64,000 nt of DNA from Apricaphanius iberus (Eukaryota > Chordata > Actinopteri > Cyprinodontiformes > Aphaniidae). The translations under genes were made by a program, and so were the position numbers. Positions 46,887 through 57,411 of the stretch are shown here, piece by piece. The stretch spans positions 2,232,001 through 2,296,000 of the forward strand of contig JAPXFQ010000075.1 of the NCBI GenBank assembly GCA_028564705.1. The letters are read 5' to 3'. Under the pieces are notes generated by a model. It made no database searches, was not told the DNA's origin, and worked only from the letters and a program-made list of their open reading frames with translations. How positions within the stretch are numbered: position 1 is the first letter of the stretch; each line of letters begins with the position of its first letter.

Positions 46887-48180
46887 TACAGTGCTCTGCA
46901 TAAATGAGTACACCCCCTTTGAAAAGTATGAATTTAATCAGTAGCTCAATGAACAAAAGAGCAATTTCCAAACTTTTCATACGGCTGATTTTTATTGAAC
47001 ACTTATTTAACTCCATAACATGAAATGAAGGTTAATAATCTATTTTAGATCACAAAATTTTCAGTTTTACTCAAATTGGTTGAAGCAAAAATGAATACAC
47101 CATTCAACAAAAACCACTAGCATCTAGTATTTTGTATGAGCACCATGATTTTTAAGGACAGCACCAAGTCTTCTATGCATGGAATGAACAAGTTGGTGAT
47201 ATATTGCAACATCTATCTTTTTCCATTCTTCAAGAATAACCTATTTTAGAGCCTGGATGCTGGATGGAGAGGGATTCTCAACTTGTCACTTCAGAATTCC
47301 CCACAGGTGTTCAAAGAAATGCAACAGTAGCTTTAGATGTGTGTTTTTGGATGATTGTTGTGTTGGAAAAGTGCACGACGACAAGTGCACGGAGTGATGG
47401 CAGCATCTTCTCCTTCGGTATAGAGCAGTACATTGTTGGGTTCATGATACCATCAATGAAATGCAGCTCCCCAACACCAGCAGCACTCATGCAGCCCCAC
47501 ATAAGGACACTGCAACCACCATGTTTCACTGTAGGCGCCATGTATTTTTCTTTGAAATCCTCACCTTTACGACACCATACCGTTTTTAAAGCATTATTTC
47601 CAAAAACAGGGATCTTTGTCTCATCAGAGTCCCAGTAGTCTTAATTTTTTCAGCATGGGCCCTTGCAAATTCTAGGCGTGCTTTTTTGTGCATGGGCTTT
47701 AGGAGAGGCTTCCTTCATAGACAATACCCATGCATGCCATTCGTCCGCATTGTGCGCCGTATGGTGTCCTGGAAAACGGTCACTCCAGTTTGGCTTTCTA
47801 CTGCTTAAGCTAACTGCAGTGAACTTGCATGGCGATTTTCTTTAACCCTTCTCATCAGAGACGCTCCTGTCGAGATCTTAACTTCGGTGGACGGCCTGGT
47901 AAGATGGTGGCACTTCCATCCTTCTCAAATTTTTTGATCACTTTTGCTACAGTATTTTGACTGATATGTAAAGCCTTGCTGATCTTCTTGTAGCCCTCAC
48001 CTTTTTTGTGTAAAGAAATGATTTCCTTTCTCAGATTTCTCTTCCATGGGGTGCCATTACTGACGGCATTCAATTCTTAAGAACTTCAAAGTAAACTTTT
48101 TAACAAAGAACACATTTCCTTATCTGCATGAATGAAATTGATCAGTGACACACAGAGTTAAAGGCAAGCCATCGCATATG
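46887..48180 (-). pseudogene. Tc1-like transposon with dead transposase
   Basis: The left terminus TACAGTGCTCTGCATAAATG (with TA as target) is typical of Tc1. On the minus strand the N-terminal DNA-binding part begins at 48073 (GEGYKKISKALHISQNTVAK, then GRPPKL, the GRPR-like linker). The C-terminal half is in another frame at 47541-47311 and reads APTVKHGGCSVLMWGCMSAA and further on NTTIIQKHTSKATVAFL, where the usual DNDPKH with the second catalytic Asp has been lost. The right terminal repeat cannot be found before the hAT element at 48205. It is therefore truncated and inactive. Confidence 0.85.
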
Positions 48181-48204
48181 CCTAATAAGCATGTTGGTAT
48201 TGAT

Positions 48205-49129
48205 TAGGGCTGGATGATAATTCGATAGCAGTATATATCGATCAATAGACGTGTGGAGCGATAGAAAAAAAGGGGTTGATAAAAAAGTTTCTGCATTATA
48301 GCCTCATCAGGCAGCTTAATATAAAAATCATTACACTGACCCAGACAGCTCTGTTAGCCATCCCTCTCTCCTTTCAAACTACAAAAACGATTAAATTATT
48401 TGAGCTGAAACAGAATTTTTTGATTGTTCCTAAGCTAACCGTCACCGTAACTTATCACAGCATGGGAGCAGCAGAGGAAGTTGTTCTGGATAAATGTTTC
48501 AGTGACTAAGGTAAAGGTTGCGTCCTGTTTTGAACTGATCCTCAACGCACTAAAACACTAAACATAGTGATCATAAACCAAATATAATGCTACAATCAGG
48601 GGTGACTGTGACTCAGGAGTTTGCTGTTTGCCTTGTAATCGGAAGGTTGCTGGTTCAAGCCCCGGCTCTACAATGTAGCTTGCCAAATTAGTTGTTTTTC
48701 ATTTAACGGAAAAAAATAATTTTGAACTTTTAAGCATTTTTTATTCAAGTAGTTGGTTTCTTTATGTGCGAGTTTAAATGTGTAAACAATTAAGCAGGAA
48801 AGCAGATGTTTTTAAGTTTATTTTCATAACATTTAGCTTTTATTTTATTTAAAATCTCTTCAGCTTTATTTATGTTGTGAGAATTTTTGTGTTTCATTAT
48901 TTTGAAAAAAGATTTGAATATTTCTTTACATACATCTTGCACAATACATTTTCTTTCACTGGCATTGTAAACCTTTTGGAAGTCTTTCTGCTGCACTGTA
49001 TCTGGAAGGTGAGACTGCTCATTTTGACATATATGAAGAATGAAAATACTATGTCACAATAGATATTGTTACTGCACATACTTTCGATTATATGGCAATA
49101 TAGATTTGAGGCCATACAGCCCAGCCCTA
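48205..49129. mobile_element. hAT-like element, copy 1 of a two-copy family in this window
   Basis: The ends TAGGGCTGGATGAT and, reverse-complemented, TAGGGCTGGGCTGTAT pair as inverted repeats. The flanks GTATTGAT (48197-48204) and ATATCTAT (49130-49137) agree at 5 of 8. The first 385 bp match an inverted copy at 59218-59574, with shared blocks GACGTGTGGAGCGATAG (48247-48263), CAGGCAGCTTAATA (48309-48322) and AAATGTTTCAGTGAC. No transposase can be recognised. A tRNA-like SINE head lies inside it at 48606-48680. Confidence 0.75.
48606..48680 (+). repeat. tRNA-derived SINE head inside hAT element
   Basis: A degenerate A box (TGACTCAGGAG, near 48609-48619) and a strong B box (GGTTCAAGCCC, 48652-48662) stand about 33 bp apart with GCCTTGTAATCGGAAGGTTG between them, as in tRNA-derived fish SINEs. 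No SINE body follows, so this is a head-only fragment. It could be read as an internal pol III promoter but expression is unproven. Confidence 0.6.
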
Positions 49130-49225
49130 ATATCTATTTGTGTACCTTCACATTGACATGTGACCTCCATCAACACAATATAGGACCAAAACTTTTATAT
49201 TCACAATTTTCTGTGTTTTTCTGTG

Positions 49226-49245
49226 GTACGGTTTGGAAACCGTAC
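49226..49245. repeat. 20-bp palindrome GTACGGTTT-GG-AAACCGTAC
   Basis: The 9-bp arms are perfect around two central bases. It may be the eroded end of a DNA transposon with GTACGGTT-type termini. No partner is seen. Confidence 0.7.
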
Positions 49246-50885
49246 GGCCGTTTTAACATCTCCCCATGTGATACAGGCTGTAATTAATCAAAGTGAATAA
49301 GGGGAAAGAAATCTCACAGGAGACAGAAATATCGATCAAGACTCAAATTTTAATTGCTAACACTTAGTTTTGTATCCTTACATACAGAGATAATACTGTA
49401 TATTCACTCTGCAGCTCAACTATTATGTTACACCTCCTGCCGCTTAACTAATAGATATGTGCTGTTGCTGGCCTCTCTGTAGCATTGTGGGGGCAATGGG
49501 TGCTACTCGTCCATTACCAGGCGAGTGCAACCCAGGAGGATGCTGCGGTTTGTGGGCAGCAATCCTGTATGCATCCTTCCGTCCTAGCTTAAAGTACACA
49601 AACAGGCTTTTCATTACGATGTGCTGCATGAGCGCTGCTTTAACCACATCCCCCTCAACTAATATGTCGCAGGGCTATTCCCACGGGAGGGAAAAGGAAG
49701 TGGTTCTTAATTAAATTTCAGGATATTATTCGTATAAAGTGGAATGTTAAAATGACACGATAATAAAACAATGTACTGTGCACGGTTCTTGCACATAATG
49801 TTTACATAATAGGAGTCTTTAATAGAGATTGTATTTGGATTTATAGAAGATGGCAATCCAAGGTGAAGTCACCTACAATGCAGTCTGGAGTGCTGGTGAC
49901 TAATTTAGACAAAAGTAATGCTTATGATTTTGTGGAGTAATTTAAAGTTTTATGCAGGCAGTTGCCAAATTAAGAAAATCACCATGTTGATTTTTTGTAA
50001 TTCAAAGTTCTTTTGGTTCAGAGCACCTACAGAGGTTTTATAACAGTACAATTACATTTTACGAAACTAAAATAAATAAAAGTCAGAATAATTCAACCTA
50101 CATTATCACCCTCATTTAAATGATTTTTCATTCAGCAAAACAAAAATACGCAGATGAAGATATGATCTAAAGTTGTATACACCAAAACAATGCAAGAAAT
50201 GCTCATACCAATGAAATGCAGGAGCTTTCTATTCATCTGTGTGATAAAATGTTATGTTCCTTGTAGAATAAAACATTTTGTTAAGCTTTAAATTTGTGTT
50301 TTTTGCAACTAGTTATTTTCTGATTTTGCCCTAAAATAAGCAACTAGGCATATTGAGAAGCAACACCCGGTGTTAAATATACATTATTAGACTGGACCAT
50401 AGGTTGTACTAGACTTTTATGTTGCACGTCATTTTGACCATCAGAATCATAAATATCCAGTCATAATATATTTTTTAGCTGTCAGTATTTTAAGTTATAA
50501 CAAATTCAATAGAACTTTTTTAATTCAAAAATAGGATAACGTGAGCAGTCATTTTTCTAGACACATCCAGCATCATTAATGGACAAAGGAGGATGTGCTT
50601 ATTTGGCTATGAATATTTATGAAGGCTTTCTTATGGCAATCAATACGATTAATAATTAATGAAAACGTACTATATACGAGGCACCACCTGATAGCCAGGA
50701 ACTATGTTATAGACAAATATGTCAGTCTCAGTTATAGTTTACCACCTGTCTGGTTAAGGCTGAGGTAAATAAACAAGAGGAAGGAATGAGCTCTAAACGT
50801 TTATTGAACAGCACCTTACTACATATGTATGTGGAGCAAATGGACAAGCAATGACTTTCCAAAATACAAGAATGTATTTACAAAA

Positions 50886-50904
50886 TAATAATAATAATAA
50901 TAAA
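50886..50904. repeat. (AAT)n microsatellite
   Basis: Six AAT/ATA units in an A-rich context. Confidence 0.85.
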
Positions 50905-52662
50905 CATTTTAATCAACCAATCTAGTAACACACACTACTATTTAGAAGAACTTCATAATTACCTACCAAAACTAAAGAAGACAATGAATGGATAAATATT
51001 CAAAGGAATGAAAACCATAACTCCTGATTTCACAGTTCTGTAAGAATCTGGATGCAGACCAAGGCTTATATTTTAATACTGGAAGTAAAGCTAGAATTAG
51101 TTTACTAATTGTGATTAGTTTAAACTAATTAGCACCATTGGTTTATGTCTAAACCAATAAACAATTAAAGGAAAAATTAAATATTCTTTGTAATAATATG
51201 TAATTAATACTTTGGCCACATAGCCAAGCAGACTCACGGTTGTATAGTGGCTAGTAGAAAAGGAAGCTTTTAACTTGGACGTCGGCTTTGCCTTTCTGGC
51301 TTGGCTACTCAGTGATCGGCTCCAACCTTCACTGAAACAGTACCTTTGATTCTTCTAGCACGGCATTCACCTCAAATCGGCCCAAGGGTTTGTTTCATTG
51401 GTGTTTGCCATTCACCTGATATTGGCAGTCCTTTGTGTCCCTTTGAGTGAGTTTCTCTCAGACACTCATGTGCTTTTCCCTTTGCTAAAAAAGGAAATGT
51501 CTCTCCTATCAGAGCGCGGCCATGGCTGTGTGTGTGGAAGACGCTCTATTGCGGCCGGAAGGGCCCTTATACAACCTCTGGTCCTCTCCCCCCTCCCTTC
51601 CCCGTTGGAGCGCAGTTTCTTCTTCTCCTGGGGAGCTAGAGTGCAGATTAGTGCCACCCTATGGTTGTGTGTGACCCAACAACAGAATAAACCACTTTTT
51701 AATCTCTGGTTTTCATTTTAATGAATCAATCTGAACAAGCTGAGCGGAGAACTATATACACAATGAAATAAAATTGTTGAACCAAATAAGAATAGTTCAC
51801 CTGTTGTGGTACATGTTCCTCCTACTTGGCATGGAACTGAAAGTTGCGTCTATTTATGTGTAATCAGATAGTGGATTTTTGTCATGAGGTTCTGAATTTT
51901 TGATAACTTCTCATCTTGAAGCGTTGCTCCGCCGTCACACTAGAGACTGGAATTAAGCGGCACTTCAGCCAAGGTTTTGAAATCAAAGAACATATCTCCA
52001 ACTAAAGGAATCAAAAGTCGCAAAGACTGAACGAGCTGCAAGCTGTCGTTTCAGCCGCACCAACAACAGTCACAATCCAAAGCCTCCCGGTTAGCAAGAC
52101 GTAGGCCTAATGTGTAAAAGGTCCGGGTCTGGGATGACGCCCAGATGCCCTCGATGGAATCTTTTCCTTTTAGTTGATTTAGTTACCTGTACATAGTATA
52201 TAAAGTAGTCAGAAGTGTGAATAATTTATGACAACTTTCAGATTTTTTTTTCATCACCATTCTAAAAAACTAGTCAAATACGAAAAATAAATCGTCAACA
52301 TGACCCGTGAGGTTGAACAGTTCTTATTAAACCCTGGTCTCAAACCTTCTCTCTCAAACTGGCACAGATGTAGCTCAGGCCAGGATACTTCTGAGGAAGT
52401 GAACAGTTTAAAAAGCTAATTAAAACGCTGAAGCTCTTCTGCAACTTAATAGATGAACGTTTTGCCCTGCCATTACTGCATACTTTACCCTCTTTCCCTA
52501 TATTTTAATAGTTTTATTTAGCATCACCCCGCGGGGGGCGAGCCAATGACATGGGTATAATTACAGAGTGCAACTAGGGAGCCGAGCTTTTGCCCTGCCA
52601 TGTTTGTTTAAAGCTTTCTTCACAGCCAGACCTCTACTGGAGCTTTTTATCCCCCCCCCCTC

Positions 52663-52687
52663 TCTCTGTCTGTCTGTCTGTCTGTCT
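52663..52687. repeat. (TCTG)n microsatellite
   Basis: A CTCT run leads into five TCTG units, preceded by a ten-base C run. Confidence 0.9.
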
Positions 52688-52826
52688 TTCCTTCAGTACT
52701 CGCCCGTCTCGTTGCTCTAGCTCTTCCTGCTCTGTTGGTGTAGTTAATTTAAGCTAGGGGAAAAACAAATTATCGCTATCAGCAATAAGAAGAGGGTCTC
52801 ATCTCATCCTGTCGCTATCCTGTCGC

Positions 52827-52856
52827 CATGGATTCTGCCTCAAGGCAGAATCCATG
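52827..52856. repeat. 30-bp near-perfect palindrome
   Basis: CATGGATTCTGCCT (52827-52840) and AGGCAGAATCCATG (52843-52856) are exact inverted copies separated by only two bases (CA). The spacing allows a cruciform or a tight hairpin. Confidence 0.9.
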
Positions 52857-54728
52857 CGTTCCCAAAAATCTCCTCGAAGGTTAGTCAACTTCCAGGCATG
52901 CTTGCACCTATAGGCAAGAAACCATCGGGGCCTCATTGTGACCCTTGATGTCAAAAAGTTTAATAAAATCATTGAGTTACCTCTCTAAAGTCCTAATCGT
53001 GTCTCTCAGTGAAATAGTAGCGTGGTTTACCACGGTCGTATAACGCTCAGTGCCGACACGAACATGCCACAGCTTGTGAAAGTCACCCATTAAAAGGGAG
53101 AACAGTGTGCACAGTGGCAAGCTCGACGTGTCAATTAAGCAATGTACAGAACATTTTTTTCATGCTATCAAAACCAGAATGATTCTCTGTACCGGGGGTG
53201 AAAAAAGACAACATTGTTCACCGTAAAAAACTGTTTCTTCTGTTATTATTCAGTTAGCCACTGTGCTGCCACACAGAAACACCCCGGGGGCCAGAATAGA
53301 AACCCTAAAATGGTCTCGGTGCGGCCCCTACCACTGACAACCACATGACATTTATTAGGCTTGTGGCTGTGGCTTCAGTGTTTCCCCCCTCATTTTTTAT
53401 TCCGCTCCTCAGTCTGTCACTCTCCTCTCTGCCAGTATATAATGCAATCAGTCAAACCTGAATGAGGTATAAATGGAGCCACTCATGACTCTCAATGAGA
53501 CTCATCATTCAGTGGGGAGGAGAATAATGGAGTCGGTAAAGTCACAGGTGGAGAACGTGGTTGTGTCCAAACATTTTAGTTTTTTGTCCTGCACGCTTGA
53601 CGGCGGTTCTTCTTCTTTTTTTTGTCTATTTTATTTTTGCTTGATTGGAGCAACCTGGCACATTGCCAGACGCCTGTACAGGTCCTTCCAGTTTAATCTC
53701 TGTGCACACACCTGTAGGTGCTCTTTGATTTAAACAAGCTGCTGCAAATAGAAGCAAAACGTAACGGCAACAAAAACACGGCGCAGTGCACTCGCTGCTT
53801 TTTGATCCAGACGATGAAGTGGAACAAGTACAACCCATGAAGGGGGAAGGAAAGAAGGTGAAAAAAAGAATTATGATCCTTGTGATCCCTCCCCTCTAAT
53901 GAAGCATTTAAACATACTTGATGGGTTGCAACCAGAAGGCACGGGCCCTGAGAAATGGATTTGTTTACACAGCATGCAACAGCCAACAAGCATAAATCAA
54001 ACGTCATGCTGAACGGAGAAAAATGCAAAAAGGAGGAGAGGAAGAGAGAAAGACATTTTATTTGGAAATTGCTTTTTGGTCTTTGGGAGAGGAAAAAATA
54101 GTTTTTTTCAGGTTTTGGGTATGTAGAGGGAAGTAATGTTTTATGTTATGTTGTTATGAGTTGCTAACGCTCTTCTGCTGTGAGTTCGGAGAATCTTGGA
54201 GGTGTTTTACAGTCTTTTAATCTAACTACACTAACGCCAGTTTCAGTGACGTCACTGCCGCATGTTATCCCGGTTGTGGTCTAAGCATGGCTTTCACTCT
54301 GTGCTCTTAGACAGAACTTGCTACTGCAGACATTAACATGGTTGGCGTTTGCTGTGTTTCCAAATTGCACAAACAAAATGATGCAGCTTCCACAGGCTTT
54401 CTTTCGGAAGCGCAATGTCGGACGAGTGCGATGTCTCTGAAATCGCCGTTCGTTGCATGTTGGATTAAAAAGTCTCTAAAACACCCCAGTGGTCAGTGGT
54501 CCTGGCAAACATATTTAGTCTCTGGATGCATTCCTAGTTCCAACATGTCAGGAAATGTGAGGATATTTGGCCACATTGCTGTTCCAGAACTCGGCCAACT
54601 CCTCATCAGAGAATTTCCAGACGATTTGACCATAGGTGCATTTTCACAATTGGCAATTTGATGGGACCTTCCCAATATGCTTATCTCCTCTTCATCGGGC
54701 GGGGCCAACAGAGCCGCTTTTTGGGCCA

Positions 54729-55060
54729 TTTCAATTCAATTCAGTTTATTTATATAGCGCCGTTTCACAACAGATGTCATCTCAAGGTACTTTACAAGAA
54801 GAGTTATTACAATACAATGTTTAATTTAGGAATTAGAGAGCCACAGAAGATTGTGTCCTGTAATTCTCAGCAATCCCTCACACTGAGCAAGCATGGAGCG
54901 ACAGTGGAAAGAAAAAACTCCCTTTTAACAGGAAGAAACCTCCGGCAGAACCAGGCTCATCACAAGCGGTCATCTGCCGAGACCGTCTGTGGTTTGCAGA
55001 ATACAGAACAGAGATGCAGAACAGAGAGACAGAAAGAGCAACAGAACTGATGCAGAAGTT
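54729..55060 (-). mobile_element. L2-like LINE 3' region, antisense
   Basis: The plus strand begins TTCAATTCAATTCAGTTTAT, TATATAGCGCCGTTTCACAA and CATCTCAAGGTACTTTACA and continues with AACTCCCTTTTAACAGGAAG, AAACCTCC and GGCAGAACCAGGCTCA, the standard antisense 3' end of an abundant fish L2-group LINE. No reverse transcriptase remains. The copy ends in a GACAGAAAGAGCAACAGAAC region. Confidence 0.8.
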
Positions 55061-55601
55061 TGTTGCAGGAGGTGGAGAGCTTTCCGTCACTGCACTGCCA
55101 TCTTAGTCAGGGTCGTCAAGCAGGGCGGAACCCACAGAGTATCAGTCTCGGGGTATGTACTCTGAACAGTTCGAGTCGCCAAGCGGGACTGTGGGGAAGT
55201 CACGCTGGTTGTTTGTAATTCAGAGGGAAATGAATAGACATCACCAAACAACCAGCGTTGTAAAGAATAGTTGCTGACGAGGCAGTTAAAAACAACAGAA
55301 AACACAGCCACAAGCTCTGCTTCTTCCACGTTGATCTCTCGTTATTTTTGTTGCTCTCTGCTGAAACAGTTGTGATATGCAGATGCTGAGAGGAGCGGGT
55401 CGACAGACCCCGTCAGAAAAAGTTCAAGTTAAAATTACCCTGCGGTTCCAATAGTGGAAACACGGCTCATTTTTCAGAGGATGCTCAGAGAATATGTTAC
55501 AGCATTTTTACAAAAATGAGAGCTCATGCTTAAATAGAACTAGTCATGATCATGTCTAAGCACACATGTGACACGCTTCTACATATTTTTAGTCATTTTC
55601 A
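55061..55601. other. Non-coding stretch
   Basis: Possibly further LINE-derived sequence at its left edge, otherwise nothing recognised. Confidence 0.3.
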
Positions 55602-56056
55602 ATGGGGAGCCTAAGTCATGCTCTTCTACTTCCAGTCCATGGAGAAAATCAATAAAAATCAATAAACCTGACCATATGGAAAGTGGCAGCTATGTTGGGG
55701 GTAAAGCATTCAGTAAAGAGCCAGCATGGAGGAGAAGCTCTATAAGCTCTTGGTGAGTGTTTTACATCCTATAGCTAGTGCTAGCTAGTGCTAGCTCGCG
55801 TTAGCTGCGTGACGTCATATATGTGACTTTTGACTTTGGATTTGTAGGCATTTTGATTGTGAAATTTTGCAATCAAATAAATTATAAACCACTTGACAAA
55901 CACAGTCAAAAAGTACATCGTTAGTTATCATTTAAACTGAGGTACAACAATGTGTGATTCAAGCGGACGAGAAAATAACTTTTATCGTTCCATCGACTTC
56001 CATTCATTATTTTTTCAGACAGGGGACTGGAAGGGGAGGAGACTTAGGCTCCCCAT
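55602..56056 (+). mobile_element. Family B, copy 3, with perfect 16-bp terminal inverted repeats
   Basis: ATGGGGAGCCTAAGTC (55602-55617) and GACTTAGGCTCCCCAT (56041-56056) are exact inverted repeats and define a 455-bp element. The interior aligns with 33220-33605 and 43430-43807 (CCATATGGAAAGTGGCAG, GCATGGAGGAGAAGCTCTA, TAGTTATCATTTAAACTGAG). Compared with copies 1 and 2 it lacks their left part, so it is internally deleted or the others are longer forms. There is no coding capacity and no clear target duplication. The terminal repeats indicate a DNA transposon of unknown superfamily. Confidence 0.8.
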
Positions 56057-57073
56057 GGGAATAAATGTTTGGGTGTAAAAATTTGTGTCCAAGAATCTTT
56101 TTTTCTTTTTTTTGTTACTTTATTTAGTTTTTGATTGTTTGCTTGTATCATTTGAATATGTTGTTTTGTTGAAAAGATTTTCAATATTTTTAATCTAAGT
56201 ATGTACGAAAAACACAGAGCTTGTTTTCGCACGACCGTTGGTAAGTTTTTCGACTTCTCCACGTCAAAGAGCCCGGTCATCGGGGTGTGACACTGTTTGG
56301 GGAAACACCTACTGTACGATTTTTGAGTTTCTTACTGACAACTGATCGGGCTGAATATGCCAGCCAATTCCAGTCAAAAAACAGTTTTTATTTATTTTTA
56401 TTTGATTAAAATGAAGAGGAAGAAAACCCCAGCATCATTTACAAAGGCATATCTCAGGGAAACATTTCAGAGATGGCAGAGATTCCCCCTAGACAAAAAG
56501 TTTACTCTGAGACAACAGTTTACTTAAATTTTCAAGTGATGAAGAGCTTTGGAGATATATATTTGCAGATTTTTTGCTGCTCTAGAGCTCATTGTTATGT
56601 TGTTCCCTCTTAAGCTCTATGCAGGGATTTGATAGTAAACAACAATTTTTTTTTTTTTTTAAATAGATAGGGACTCTTTAATACAACAGCCATCTGTGGC
56701 GTGCTCAGTCAGGATCGCAAACAGGTTGTGTAAACGGTATGATGATGGCTGAACAAGAACAATGTCTCGACCTTTTGTGTGCGTAAGTGGGCGGATTTAC
56801 TCTTTCTGTTTGGGTTCGCCTCATTTGGTGCTTTCAGGTTTATATTGCTTGGCCACATGGGGGGGTGTTCCCTTTGTGCTCTGTCTGAGATCTTTATTTT
56901 TAGACACGGACGTCTGACGTTGTGGCGTGATGGAAGACTTACGCGTCTCGATGCGGGTGCCGAACGTTCAAACACAGAGGAATACGTGAAACCTTTCTAA
57001 CCCTGTTTTTCTCTCGTTTCTACACATATTCCACCTTCATGTAAGTGATCCAACACTTTGCTGCGCACCTGCA
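56057..57073. other. Non-coding stretch
   Basis: Nothing recognised except a T-run near 56647-56660. Confidence 0.35.
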
Positions 57074-57099
57074 GCACACACACACACACACACACACAC
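57074..57099. repeat. (CA)n microsatellite
   Basis: About 13 CA units at the left edge of the GTGGGGAC repeat. Confidence 0.95.
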
Positions 57100-57104
57100 C
57101 CACT

Positions 57105-57385
57105 CATGTTGGGTTTCTATGTCTTGTGGGGACTTCTCATTGACATAATGTTTTCAGTAGCGCCTTACCCTAACCTTAACCATCAAAAATTAATGCCTAA
57201 CCCTGACCCTTACCCCAACCTAACCATAACCTAAGTGTAACCCTGACACTAAAACAAATTTTAAGCCTCAAAAATTGCTTCAAACTTGTGGGGACCGGGA
57301 TTTTGGTCCCCACAAGGGAGGTCGGTCCCCACTTGGATAGTAAACTTCCAATTTTTGGTCCCCACAAAGATAGTAATACCAGGTC
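57105..57385. repeat. GTGGGGAC/CCTAACC dispersed repeat
   Basis: TTGGGTTTCTATGTCTTGTG and GGGGACTTCTCATTGACATA, then several CCTAACC-type heptamers (57169-57240), then repeated GGTCCCCAC (57307-57363) form a well-known dispersed repeat of fish genomes, bounded here by two (CA)n tracts. The CCTAACC units resemble telomeric DNA, but are degenerate and internal to the repeat. Confidence 0.7.
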
Positions 57386-57410
57386 CACACATACACACAC
57401 ACACACACAC
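57386..57410. repeat. (CA)n microsatellite
   Basis: About 11 CA units with one TA interruption, at the right edge of the GTGGGGAC repeat. Confidence 0.9.
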
Positions 57411-57411
57411 G

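Larger units (their letters stand above)
49130..54728. other. Largely unique non-coding stretch
   Basis: No exon or known repeat family recognised in 5.6 kb. Small features are listed separately: a 20-bp palindrome at 49226, (AAT)n at 50886, (TCTG)n at 52665 and a 30-bp palindrome at 52827. 50560-50680 is dense in ATTAAT/TTAATTAAT words. The 107-codon frame at 54338-54661 has no recognisable domain. Confidence 0.4.

Noticed and set aside
48606..48680. Functional tRNA gene
   Set aside because: The boxes are tRNA-like but no cloverleaf with a proper acceptor stem can be drawn by eye, and the text matches SINE heads.
54338..54661. 107-codon frame starting MVGVCCV, considered as a THAP N-terminus
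   Set aside because: Only the first few residues are reminiscent; the Trp, Phe and C-terminal Cys-His positions of a THAP domain cannot be placed.
57169..57240. Interstitial telomere
   Set aside because: The CCTAACC units are degenerate and belong to the dispersed GTGGGGAC repeat.
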